Part shown: one piece after another, positions 11,581 through 22,667 of the stretch
Layout of the letters: the number at the start of each line of letters is the position of its first letter
Position numbering within the stretch: position 1 is the stretch's first letter
Assembly (NCBI RefSeq): GCF_013426205.1
Contig: NC_089426.1
Coordinates: 2,418,001 to 2,482,000, forward strand
Direction: 5' to 3'
Origin: Metarhizium brunneum
Lineage: Eukaryota; Ascomycota; Sordariomycetes; Hypocreales; Clavicipitaceae
Length of the DNA stretch: 64,000 nt
Position numbers and translations under genes: made by a program
The notes under the pieces: model-generated
Database searches by the model: none
The model's input: only the letters and a program-made list of their open reading frames with translations
Told to the model about the DNA's origin: nothing

Positions 11581-13623
11581 CTATCGCTTATTTACAAGCT
11601 TGGCGTTCTCTTCGTCACTTCCATCATCTGAGAACCTGTCGCCGTCCTCTCCTACAGCAAAAATAGTCTCCCCATCAATAGACTCTCGCGGGATGCTTCG
11701 CGTGGAGTTCTGCTGATGACGGTCCGGTCGAGTCGGAGCAGAACTCGTGATTCCCGTGACTGGCGGTGGGTGAGGCTGATTCTTGCCAGCCTCGGCCTCT
11801 TCATCATCATCCCAATCGTCGGGGACGCCAATGTCACCAATCTCGAAATTTCCATCGTCATCTTGAGCTATCTCATCACTCATAGCAAAACGACGATTGT
11901 TAGCGGTAGGGCGCCATATGTAGGCGACGAATGCAACGTCCACAAAGTAGACAATGTTTAGCCAGCCATCCAGGACAAACCACCGTGATTTCCAATGATT
12001 TGGGACAAAGTCGGGGTCATTTATGGAGGCGAAAGTGAAGCTTGTGAAGAAGAAAAAGGCAAAGATGACAATGATGCTGATAAGAATCGACCACCAAAGT
12101 TTTCTGTACATGGCCTCCTTTGCATGCTGCTTTCGCTCTCGAAGATCCTTAAGAGTCAAGTTGAGAGAGTTGAGAGTCCACACATAAAATGCTGTCAGCG
12201 TTCCGGCCAGAGGCAGGACGATGAGGAGAACAAACGGGCCTAAGCGGCAGGTTAGCGAAAATCCCTAGGACAGTGTGATAGTCTGCAGAGTGGTCCCGAC
12301 GCCCAATACATACCAGCACTTTCAGGTGAGACAACAAGACTGGTGATGGAGTAGACCAGGCCAAAGACAAAGTGAGCAGCCGCGAGCCATCGAACATATA
12401 TCATGGTACGCCCCAGAGTGTGCTTGACGACACCATATCCCATGCATACAATGAGCAAGAGGAAGAATGAGAAAGAGTTCCGTGCAGCATTCAGGATGCC
12501 GACTACAATGAGGAAGGCCTTTGATCCCACGCCAGAGCCTCCGTTGTTTTGGAAATCTAGTGGCATGAATTAGTAAAAGCGCACAAGGTCCAGGCCCTGT
12601 CCGGCGGTTGTAGGCTAGACAAACCGTAATAGCCCCATGTAATGAGCATTTCCACTACCAGAAAGACTAATATCGCCGTAATGTAGTTTTGGACCGCCAC
12701 TGGAGATGTGTTAGAGGATTGCGACAGGGTATTCTTCTTCTCAAAAAGGCATGGAGTGACCGAGACATACAGATGTCATGACGATGTTGATAGTACAGAA
12801 AGCCCCAGTATCCCGCCATGAGCGCGTAAATGATGGACATTGCGCCGTAGAAGGGGAGTTTGGGAATCTGGGTGGCTTGTAATTCACCGTAAGCATTTCG
12901 GAATTCAACAACGGCGTTGTACTTGTCGATGGTGTAGCCCTGTGTGACAACACAGTAATATCCGGTCTTCTTCAGGGAATAGTGAACCGGACCCGCGTCT
13001 TTGAGGTGGACAGCCTTTGTCAAGATGAGGGCGTTTGACTTCTCGGTGGCATTGTGAGAAACAACGAACTCGCCGATATCAGTGGTATTGCAATGTCCAG
13101 ATTTTACAAACTCGTCTGTACAAATGGGGAGCTGCCGGGAGAAGAAGAAACGGTTAGATACATCGCAACCATTAGAAATGTAAAGATACACCGCAGCACT
13201 GGGCGTTTGGCAAGGGGGAGGCTCGTACTCGTCTTTGGCCATCTGGGTCAGGGACGCCAACCAGGCTACTATCTCGCCACTGGAAGATTATCAAGCTCAC
13301 GATGGGGTCGGTGCCTTCTGGTATACTAGAGTTGAAAAACTTGACGAGGATAAACGGGTCAACAGGTCCGCCCCATGTTTGCCGACTGTACATGCCTACA
13401 AGAGTTTGTTAGATGGGTCGCGAGGAGGCTGGCCAAGCAAGGGGTTGCGAACCAGAGCAATATTGATGGTTGGCCTGTGTGTCATCCTGTCATGAAGCAA
13501 GAGGCGTCAGAGTAGAGTTCTCAAGGTAAGCGGCATATTGCGCAAGCTCACAATGGCAACCTCGTGGGCCAAGGTCGTCCGGAAGGACAGGGCCAAGGCA
13601 AGGAGCCCGAGGAAGAGCCTCAT
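11581..13623 (-). CDS. PTM1: PTM1/GOST-type seven-transmembrane protein
   Basis: Exons are 13623-13552, 13486-13453, 13395-13229, 13131-12771, 12699-12625, 12556-12314 and 12239-11581, giving 536 aa. A signal peptide (MRLFLGLLALALSFRTTLA) leads into a luminal domain with CSGMYSRQTWGGPVDPF and Cys residues in PICTDEFVKSGHC. Seven hydrophobic helices follow, including IIYALMAGYWGFLYY, ITAILVFLVVEMLITWGYY, FFLLLIVCMGYGVVKHTLG and ILISIIVIFAFFFFTSF, then an acidic Asp/Glu-rich cytosolic tail. This is the architecture of fungal PTM1 and lung seven-transmembrane (GOST) proteins of the Golgi and early secretory pathway, thought to aid membrane trafficking. The second exon is only 34 nt and its donor is a weak GTTCGC, but the joined sequence restores the conserved CSGMYS block. 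In the intron at 13132-13228 an open frame persists but is not family-like. Confidence 0.82.
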
Positions 13624-14368
13624 GGTGGACAGAGAGCTGCAGCACGATAGCTGCGTGGGCAGGATCGGACCAGCGTGGAAACCAGACGCCTATGTCGAGA
13701 AGCGCAAGTAATGGGAAGAAAACGCAGGTGTTGCCGCCTGCGGCTCGGTTTCGTCGGTGCGACGGCGATTTGATGAGGCCGGTGGTTGTGCGAAGCAATG
13801 GGCTATTAGGTAGAATAGGGTATTGGAGGTTCGCACGAAGTCGTCCTCAGCTCGAGTGGCAGCCCGGGAATGTGATGAGCATCGCTTCGGGGCACGGAGT
13901 GTCGGGGTAGGATACAGTGAGCGGCTATGCAATATTCGTATGGTGTGGAATTCCAAATTGCCCGATCCCGGTCAACGAAAGCGGGATTGTTCTGCGATTG
14001 TCGGTGCTGTGGAAGAGATTCTGCTCCCGAGAAGTCAAGGCGGCTTGGCCGTGGAGACGTGGCAGCTTTGGCAGCTTCACGGAAATAGACCAGCAGACCA
14101 GACAAGCTATCGATTACATATGTAGATATCAGATAGGCCAGTTGGCTGTCCAGAAGTATGAGACAGTGGGGTCAATTAGTACTAGTAGTACTACCACCAG
14201 ACGCCGCTAAGAGGCCTCAAGTGCTGCGGGGGCAAAGCCAACGGCACCTAAGGCCAGCTAGAATTACACCGGCTACTAGGAACCTAGGCATCTAAGCACC
14301 CCAGGCGCCAGCATTGAAGCATCAATTTGATGCAGTTGCACCTTTTACTGGTCTGAATCTCTCCAACA
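13624..14368. other. PTM1 upstream region
   Basis: This is promoter-side DNA of the PTM1-like gene. Short open frames on both strands have no domain content. A palindromic run TACTAGTAGTA sits near 14178-14192. I see no gene. Confidence 0.5.
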
Positions 14369-14626
14369 TTGAAGCTCACATGCAGCGTCCTTTACTACCG
14401 AAGCAGCCGTCTGTCCCATTATGCGCTCGACGAGCATGACGACGTGCTGGCCCAGCTGCGATACCCGGTGCCGCAGAAGAAGTTCTGGGCCTCGCTGACA
14501 GCCCACAAAGCAGATATCGAAGCTCTGGTCCGTCATCACTTGGGCGTCAACTGAAGCTATGTTTGCGTTATGGACATTTGGAAAGCAGGCAGTTTCAACG
14601 TACCAAGTTACTCCCTGTCCTGATTC
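14369..14626 (+). pseudogene. Relic of an APH-like phosphotransferase/kinase gene
   Basis: A short frame (about 14369-14554) encodes a sequence containing DEHDDVLAQLRYP, FWASLTAHKADIEALVRHHL and then a TGA. Reading on in the same frame past the stop gives VMDIWKAGSFNV before further stops. The block W-x-x-GSFNV shortly after an FW...HK..I..LV..HLG helix is, from memory, the beginning of fungal aminoglycoside-phosphotransferase-fold proteins. Here it is interrupted by at least two stops and nothing of the catalytic half follows. I read it as the remains of the N-terminal part of such a gene, next to a MITE-like repeat. The family identity is an inference; a de novo short ORF is the alternative. 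Confidence 0.4.
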
Positions 14627-14938
14627 GTACCAAATGCTGTCAGAGTAGCAGGCGGCCCCTTCTGTCACACGCTCTATTTAATGGGTGTTTTGATTTATAC
14701 GAAGCGGAAGAAAGGGCTAGGCATGGCATTTTGCTTCGGTCCTGTCGTGCGCCGTGTGCGCGAGACTGGCAGCTTCTGCTATTTCCAGGCCATCAAGGTA
14801 CCTCAAGGGCATCTTCAGGGTATTTATTCAATGCCAATACTATCCAGCCGCTCTTTACCCAATGCATTTTCGACCATGTCTTCTTTTCTAATTAAAGGTT
14901 GACGTTTGGCAGTGAAATCCTCCGCCACGTTAAATTTT

Positions 14939-15176
14939 GTTAACCAGTGACAATAGGCGAGCTATTAATGTAGCCCTATTACTTTTACGAGATACTATTT
15001 GTAGCAGAATACAGGCACGCTCTTGCTATATATTGAAAGAGAGCTACTGGCGCGCAGCGTTGTAGCAGTTCTTAATCAAATCTAGCAAGAGTGTCCCCGT
15101 ATTCTGTTACAAATAGTAATTAAATAAAAGTAATAAGGCTAGATTAATAGCTCGCCTATCGTCACTTTTTTCTAAC
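14939..15176. mobile_element. Foldback MITE-like element with ~90-bp inverted arms
   Basis: The left arm starting near 14946 (AGTGACAATAGGCGAGCTAT) matches the reverse complement of the right arm ending near 15166 over about 85-90 bp with scattered mismatches and small gaps. The similarity weakly continues to the centre, so nearly the whole element can fold into one hairpin. The arms share the cores AATAGGCGAGCTATTAAT (one mismatch), TATTACTTTTA and GAATAC. Both outer edges abut a TA (14941-14942 and 15173-15174), compatible with a TA target duplication, but this is not proven. It has no coding capacity, so a non-autonomous DNA-transposon derivative is most likely. Confidence 0.7.
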
Positions 15177-16170
15177 AAGAGCCCAGGGGTTCATCGAAAA
15201 GTCTCGCGCGTAAGCAGGACACCCTAGTATTGGATGACGGTTATCTTTGGATTATGGGAAGAACATTGAAGACTCTTAGTTTCTAGAGAAGAAAATTGTG
15301 TGCGCCCCTTTTATAGAGCGGCGCTCGGCTCCACGCATCGCTGTGCGCATTATCTAATTTCCGAGTAAACTGCGTCGCGCAGGTCAAAAAAGCCTTTGGG
15401 GAAACAGTGCATACACTCGGTTAACAATACGGAGTGCAAAGAGGTGTCAGCAGTTGTGTCAAGCACGCTGCTCGCATCTGAGATCATCAGCTACTTCCCT
15501 CTTGGATCCGGCCTATCAAGTGACTGATCCGACTTTCTCGCTGGTGCTAGGGAACGTAATGCTTCCTTCTTGGAGTCACCCACCTTCCTCATGTGCAAGC
15601 TAATAGCATATTCACCCCTAACCGGGTTTCCTACTAAGTAACAATTCTGCCTGTACCATGGAGTAGCGCATAATGATTTGTTGAGTGTCGTAGCGAAGTA
15701 AACATTCCCTTAAGAGGCCACTTCCAGTCGAGGTGCCGCCGTCTTCGTCTCTAAATGAATCCGTCGGCGCTCAGCATCCACGAGATAGAATCTCTGGTGG
15801 CCAGAAAATTTCGGCAGCATCAGGTGATGCCGGTCGCTTTGTTCGCGCAAGCATGCATTCCCCTTGGAACTCTCCTGGCTCAGGTTTGGGAGGCCCTTCG
15901 TTGTGGCAGTGCTGTCGGCATCGTTGAATTCCAGGTGGGTTTCAGCAGGTCCGATTTAACCACAGGCGCGCGCAAGTGGCGGCGCAAACCGCAGTCAAGC
16001 CACGAACCCAGCCACAACACTCTCTGAGATGTAGACCAGCAAAAACATGACCTTGGATGCAAGTTCACCAATTATACTCCCATATCGGGTAGTCACTTCA
16101 GGTTCGTGAGCTAACCGGGATAGCTGTCCTTCCACAGCTCTCTAACGTTTCCAGCTGCTCAACCGGAATT
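15177..16170. other. Intergenic DNA upstream of CYP8
   Basis: No supported gene. A 90-codon open frame starts at 15755 but has no recognisable motif. One TACGGAGT copy lies near 15428. Confidence 0.45.
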
Positions 16171-18111
16171 ATGGGAAAGGGGACTGACAAGCTCTATGTA
16201 AGGACACAACGCCCGTCTTCTATCAACCTCTTGCCCTCTCCCTCTCTCCCCGTTGCTGCCGCTAACCCTCTCCCTCGTCGCAGATTACACATTCCGAGTG
16301 GTCGTCGTCGGATGCCTATTCCGCCAGTGCAGGCGCCAAGTCTTCGTCACTGAGCGCATCCGGGGCTGCTCCATTTCGTCGTCTGCCCTTTAACTTTTGC
16401 GCCGCCAGCCTCCAGCCTTTCAAGAACCCAGTTTGCACATCCGATGGCACCATTTTCGATGTCGAGGTCATAAGCGCATGGCTCGAGAAACACCCGAACC
16501 AGAATCCCGTTAATGGCGAACCCCTTCACAAGAAGGATTTAATCCGCTTGAACTTTGCGCGCAATGCTGCTTCAGACTCCCTCGGTGCTGGGCTGAGCGA
16601 CGGCAAAGGCGACTTGATTGATCCCGTCACCTACAAGATCTTCACCGACAACACCCATATCGTGGCTATTCGCCATGGCACGTATGCGAATGTGTTCGCG
16701 TGGGAGACGGTAGAGCGCATGAATATCAAAGCCAAGCTATGGCAGGACCTCGTCGACGACGAACCCTTTAGCCGAGCCGATATTATTACCTTGCAAGATC
16801 CAAAAAATGCCGCTAGTCGTAATCTCGAGCAATTCAAGTATATCAAAGATGGAGAAGGGGCACAGCTTACGAAGGAGCAAGAGGAGGAGCGCAATGCAGG
16901 TGGCATCAACGCCGGCGCATTAGGAAGCATGGGAGACAAGGTCTTGAAGGCAAAGGCCGCTGTCGAGAAGGCTCGCAAAGCACGAGAAGCCGGGGGGGAT
17001 GTCAACCGGAGCTCTAGCGCTTTAACAAAACCCTCAGCCACATCTACAGGTCCATCATCGATCATAGTAGCATCCCAGCCTGCGATCAATAACAAAAAGC
17101 TAGCCGCAAATGCGGCTGCCTACACCACTGGAAAGGCGGCCGCGAGTTTCACAAGTACTGGCTTGACGCCAGAAACCAGCGGCGAGCGGGCTTTGTTGAC
17201 GGACGAGGAGTTTATGCTCAAGCCGAAACGGGTCAAAACCAAGGGCTATGCTCGCATAGAGACCAACCTGGGCGACTTGACTGTTGAGCTACACACCGAC
17301 ACGGCGCCAAGAGCAGTCTGGAACTTCATCAGGTTAGCGCAGACGGGCTACTACAAAGGCGTCGCCTTTCATCGAAACATACCCAACTTTATGATTCAGG
17401 GTGGTGATCCGTCGGGAACTGGCAAAGGCGGTTCAAGTATATGGGGCAAGTACTTTAACGACGAGTTTGACGGACCACTCACGCATAACAGCAGAGGCAT
17501 ATGTGAGTACAATATTCCGTTTGTCAACTGGACTTTTTATTTTGGTTCATGCCCGCCGGTTCGCTGACAAACGCCCCCCTACCTTCACCACAGTGTCCAT
17601 GGCCAACAAGGGGAAAAACACAAACTCCAGCCAATTCTTCATCACTTACAAGGCAACTCCCCACCTCGACCGGAAACACACGATATTTGGACTCGTGGTC
17701 GACGGCAAGGATGTCCTCTCCAAGATGGAGGCGGTTCAGACGGACGGGTCCAACAGACCTCTGAACAAGATATTCATCAGAGACGTGGTCGTGTTTGTAG
17801 ACCCCTTTGAGGAGTTCCAGACACAGAGGAAGGAGCAGGAACGGCAAGAGCACGAGCAGGAAGAGATCCGTCGCAAAGGCGGCACTGATGACGACAGGAC
17901 GACTTGGACGGGGAAGCGGATACGAGGGGATGGCACGATCGTCTCGGCCGAGGGAAAGGAGAGTGTGGGCAAATATTTAAATAAAGGTGCTGTTTCAGGT
18001 AATGGGGGTGATGAGCCAGAGGCTATTGGCTCAAGGCTAGAGGATTGGCAAGAACCAGCGCGGAAGAAGATGAAGGGAAGTGGAGGCTTTGGCAACTTTG
18101 ATAGTTGGTAG
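16171..18111 (+). CDS. CYP8: U-box peptidyl-prolyl isomerase, CYP8/PPIL2-like
   Basis: Exons are 16171-16197, 16284-17502 and 17594-18111, giving 587 aa. The first coding exon is only nine codons (MGKGTDKLY) and joins to ITHSEW, the conserved start of PPIL2. A U-box follows ([19 protein letters not shown] to [13 protein letters not shown]). After a long Ala/Lys-rich linker comes a cyclophilin domain with [20 protein letters not shown], the catalytic block [35 protein letters not shown] and [15 protein letters not shown]. The usual cyclosporin-contact tryptophan is not at HLDRKH, as is normal in this subfamily. The tail is acidic/basic and Gln-rich. PPIL2 proteins act with the spliceosome and have ubiquitin-ligase potential in the nucleus. 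All motifs are complete, so the gene looks intact. Confidence 0.9.
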
Positions 18112-18633
18112 CAGAGGAGATGCACCCAACTGCACGGATCATGCCCCAAAGTCAAGCGAGTGTAATTATACCTGTGGAGTTGATCGTTGTGGGCATAATC
18201 AAGTTGATTGGACTGTCTTATTTAGAAGCGGAAAATCGCACATCTCACATGAGCTAATCGCCCTCCGTTTGTAATGCCGAGTACTCTTTTTCCCGACTTT
18301 CGGTTTCGTCCACAATTTCTTGATTACAGCGTGGTTGTCCAACACCTGTCCCTAGACACCCCGTGCTCTATCTGGCTTGAAGAAAAAATATACAAGAAAC
18401 AATGAAGCTGATACAATGAAGAAGCTTCAGGATATCCAATGAATTCGAGCACACAGCGCCGCCGTAAACAGCGAGGTTGCATAATGCAAAGCTGCAACGC
18501 TGAATGATGCCCTCGCTAAATTGATGGATTCGAATACCCATAGATGGTAGATTTATAAACATAGCATACATTGAAGATATTTTACATCGAAAACAAGTAT
18601 CCATCATCATTTCAATCGTACTACTACAACGTT
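18112..18633. other. Convergent 3' intergenic region
   Basis: This lies between the stops of CYP8 (+) and the Zn2Cys6 gene (-). It contains no supported gene or repeat. Confidence 0.55.
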
Positions 18634-20709
18634 TTACACTATCATTGGCAATGCAGTGTCCGGTAGAGAAGGTAGCTTCGACGTTGGGATCTGATCCCAC
18701 AGCAGTGTGTGAACCTGCTCCTTGACAATACTCGACACAACACGGGCCTGTTCAAATCCTGTTTCTTGATATATGGCCTCTAAGCGATCCAGGACATATG
18801 CAAGCGTTTCAGGTGTCGTCGAGGACGACATGCCGAGCGTGTAAAGTGGCCATATGATGGTATGGCTAGCTGTAGCCAAAGTCAGGAACCGTTCTGCTCC
18901 TTTCTCATGTCCGCTTGACTGTGTAGGATCAAACAAGGTAGGCTTTCGCGGTGCGGCAGAAGAGAGGGAGGAAGGGGCGTCTGCAGTGCTGCTAGAGGCC
19001 TGAGGCAATGCTTTTTGATCCGATGGCGATAGGATCCGGTGCGGAAGCTGCTGGGTAGGTATAGGCGCGACAGTGTGGCGACCTTGTCTGTCGCGAACGA
19101 TATCCTTGCCACTGACGATCCCAAAGTGCTGTGGCACGCTAGAAACGAATGCTTCACCCAGCATTTGTATGAGTTTCATGGCTTTGACAAGCTGAAGCTG
19201 GTGATGGCTTGGCAGCATTGTCGGGTCTTCGGTACTGCCGCAAAGAACCTCGACAATAGTCTCCTGGACCAACATCCTCATGGTACGAATACCATTCCAG
19301 GTAGTTGCTTGAGTAAGACCTCGATAGATGTGGCAGGTGTCTCCCAAAACGGCTGGATGTGGCTTGGATAGCTTCGCTTGACGATAATACCACCCGGGCG
19401 GAAGGCTCGCGATCAAGGCCGAGAATTGGTCTTCTACATCGCACAGCTTCTTGACAACGGCGTCAACCCCCGAAACCTTGCCGGACTTGATATCATGCCG
19501 AACTTGCAGTGCATTGTACAATGTGTCAACAACTCGCCATATGGGACCACTGGTGTCAGTCAAGTGCCACAACTCGTTACGGAGATCGACCATGGACTGC
19601 GGCATGGGTAAGCCGCTACGAATACAACTGATCAGGACAGTGTGACAGAGCATGATGAACATTCTGGCTCCAGCCTTGGTGCGAAACTGGGCAGCTCCTC
19701 TCATACTCGCCAAGGTTGCGGCACCGTTGACATGATCTTGCCAGGCCCTAATGGTTTGCGGGGTGCGGCCGGAGACAAATTCATAAGTTCCCAAAATAAG
19801 CACGGCCAGCATAGTGCTGTCCTTGACCGCCTCGGTTGGATTGCTAAGAGCTGAGTTGGCAAGGCCCAGAGCAATAGTATAGCTCTGGCGGGCGCGTCTA
19901 AACGTCTCGGGGCATCGAGTAAGTTTCGATAAGCTGGTGAGGCCGACAGCCGTCATGCTAGCAGTGATGCAGTCGGTCGAGTCCGTATCATAGGTAGGCG
20001 GCGGTTTCCATACATCGTAGATGAAGTCATAATTTTGGTAGCAGCCGTGGTCAGTGGCAACATAGCGGGCGAAGAAAAAGGCTATGCCACGTTCCTGCAG
20101 AGAATCCGTCAGGCCATAAGGGATTCTGGTAGTATTGGTGACGGCAGTGGTGGTGAGGGTGGTGGAGGTTCGACTGCTGTAGTCTCGATTTTGATGACGG
20201 CCAACAAGGCTGCTGCCAGAAATGCTCCCACGAGTTTCTCCCCGGGCACACTCAGTAGCGTAGTCCTCCTCACTTGACGGAGATGTCTCGCCCAAAAATG
20301 GTTGGGGCTGTCGGATAGCTAAAGACGGCGATGAAGATAGTGAAGACCGAGTCGGGGATGGCGGCGTGTCTGGAATGATAGCGCTGGCAAGTCTGGCGTT
20401 CCTGGGTCGCCTTCGGGTTGTGGTGGCTCGCTTGATTACATGGTGGCTCTCGTCTCGAAACATGAGATCAACCATGTTGCGATATCCAGGACATTTCTGC
20501 TGGCGCTTTTCGCACTGGCCGCAGGTAGGGGTTCTCTGATCGCACTACAATGCGGGAGGAGGATAAGAAAAAGGTTTCAGGATATAGTGAGATGGAACCT
20601 TTGAGGTGAGAGGAGGGGAGGTTACGAGCATTGCGCATTGAGAACTCACCCGTATCTTGCGCTCTCGACAGTTGGAACAGCCCTTGGAGGGCTTTCCACA
20701 ATACACCAT
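18634..20709 (-). CDS. Zn(II)2Cys6 transcription factor
   Basis: Exons are 20709-20650 and 20544-18634, giving 656 aa. The binuclear zinc cluster is split by the intron: CSNCRERKIR from exon 1 joins CDQRTPTCGQCEKRQQKC from exon 2, giving cysteines 11, 14, 21, 28, 31 and 38 with spacing C-x2-C-x6-C-x6-C-x2-C-x6-C. The rest is a Ser/Arg-rich linker and a long helical region of the fungal-trans type (ALGLANSALSNPTEAVKDST, LGTYEFVSGRTPQTIRAW), which in this family mediates regulation and dimerisation. It is a nuclear DNA-binding regulator; the target genes are not visible. It is the first of four minus-strand genes in a row and lies about 2 kb from the GH64 glucanase, so a role in glucan use is possible but only a positional guess. 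Confidence 0.88.
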
Positions 20710-22667
20710 GGTGGTAGGGTTGAGGGAGAAATGTTTCCTTTTGGGTCAAAAACTACCCAACAATGGATTTCGGTTGAGCACTGGGGCGAGAAAGGAGAGA
20801 GAGAATTGAGGCTGACGTCTGTACGGATAGGGCTGAGAAGGAGCTGAGGTTGGGCCGAGTTGGGGGCGCAGAGGCTTCAGGCACATACAGACTGGCATTC
20901 GACGACAAGCTTCTATGAAAGCGTTGAGATGATGATTGTTCAAGAGAATGTTGTCATTGTCAGCTGGAACGGGCCACCGAACATTGCACGCCGATTTATT
21001 ATGGCGAATATTCTACAACGGATAGGGCGTAGCCATGTTATATGGGAGTGAGTACTTATGCTGACATGGAGCGGTTGGCAAGGTGGTATTGTGGTAAACT
21101 GTCAATGGGGACGAATGTAAAGATGGAGAAGGAGGAGGGGACTTGACTTTAGGAAACCGGGGCACTGGGCGCTGGGAAGGAGCCAACGAAGCGAAGCGCA
21201 GCTGCTGTTTGGTCTGGTGCTATCAATTGATAGGTTGCTGCGGTGTTGTCACTGGTGGGCGCGGGAATCCGGCTGCGGGATTTTAGCCTTGCAAAGCACT
21301 TGAGACCACTTGACGCATCAATGATGGGAAACTTTGGAAGTACTACAAAGTAACAGGACCTAACGGGTTGTCTGGGCTATTGGGTTGTTGTCCCCAGTGG
21401 CAATCGTGGCATTATGTGCTGTGACAACCAGTCGAGTTTCGTTGGTTGGATTGCTCGTTGCTCACGGCCAAAACCGGAACCTGGACCTTGCAAAAGAAAT
21501 GGTACATGTGTATTTTTAGCCAAGGAGCTCGTCAGTGTACATATTTTTTTTATTGGAAACCTCAAGTGGTCTCTCTAACCCACAAGGCCTTGCAGACCAG
21601 GGGTTACATTGGACTTGTCAGATGCAACCCCCCAACTTTATCTCTCGTCACCGCACCCCCAAGCCATGCCTACTCTTCCGTATTTGGACAGATGCAAGTT
21701 AACCGCCCGAGTAGTAAATACTGGAGTAACGTCAACTATTTTGTAGGCAGATGTTATACATGTATGACACGCAAGATCCAGCACCCACCGGCTACGTACG
21801 AATATGTCTTCCCACATAGATACGGGAGCACCACGATGCACATCATCATTTTGCACATGCAGGTCACACACCCACGACAACAGCCCCGAAAACCGCCCCC
21901 AAATTTCACGTCAGGTCGACTCCATCCGTCATCCATCCGTCCTGTGATTTGTGTCACTGGTTGGTATTGGCTTGTGGTTGGAGCGGCCTTCCCGAGCGCC
22001 TTCAGAGGGATTGACCGCACATGGGTTCAGGCCTTGAACTCTTCAACCAACTTGCATCCGTACTGCATTGACCCTTTTTGAGCCATCAATCTTTCTCCAC
22101 CCCCTCCGCCAGTTTTGCTCGTTCCATCAACAGGCAGTCGCGCGCTTGGAAACCAAAGTTTAAAAGAAACTTGGCCAACGAGTATTGCTTACTTGCCTAG
22201 GTACCTAGGTCGGTGTGTTAACCATCCATCTACCTTGGTTGCTAGGTACTACGTATGTATTTACAAACTAATCCATACAGTCATGGTCCGGGACTGTTTG
22301 TCCTGAACTGCATTTGTGGTGCCTCTCCAATTCTATCATGGTCAAAATGCCCAAAAGCTCCAGGTGGCCGGGCAAGAAATGGTAAAAGAAATAAAAATTC
22401 CATATATACATACAAAACATATATACACAAAATGACTAACCACAAACAATCCACATCTCGTACTATACACGCAATTTCAGCTGTGAAAGCCGCAGTATAC
22501 AGACAGCTCTCCATCTCAAAATCATCAATACCCCGTACATGGACACGTGGCCCCAAAGGCTTGCGCTTGAGGCAACGCGATAGCTGACCGTGCCAAAATA
22601 AACTTACACATTAAATCCAGCACCGTTCACACAGCCAAAAAGAGGAAAAACAAGTCACGATTGGCCC
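20710..22667. other. Promoter of Zn2Cys6 gene and 3' side of GH64 gene
   Basis: About 2 kb without a supported gene. It holds a perfect 14-bp palindrome CCTAGGTACCTAGG at 22196-22209, related to other CCTAGGTA palindromes in the window. Open frames here have no domain content. Confidence 0.5.

Noticed and set aside
12625..12699. Possible frameshift in the fifth exon of the PTM1-like gene
   Set aside because: On rechecking positions against the open frame, the exon is 75 nt and reads through the membrane helix without any frame change.
13132..13260. Continuation of the PTM1 open frame (ASLTQMAKDEYEPPP...) as coding sequence
   Set aside because: It is the second frame of an intron. The true frame joins VPDPDGQRR to LPICTDEF using a GTACGA donor, a CTAAC branch site and a CGGCAG acceptor.
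15755..16027. 90-codon frame upstream of CYP8
   Set aside because: Helical-looking but unrecognised. It lies in the promoter region and cannot be supported.
18521..18545. GGATTCGAATACCC resembling an inverted tRNA B box
   Set aside because: No A box, acceptor stem or cloverleaf can be drawn around it.
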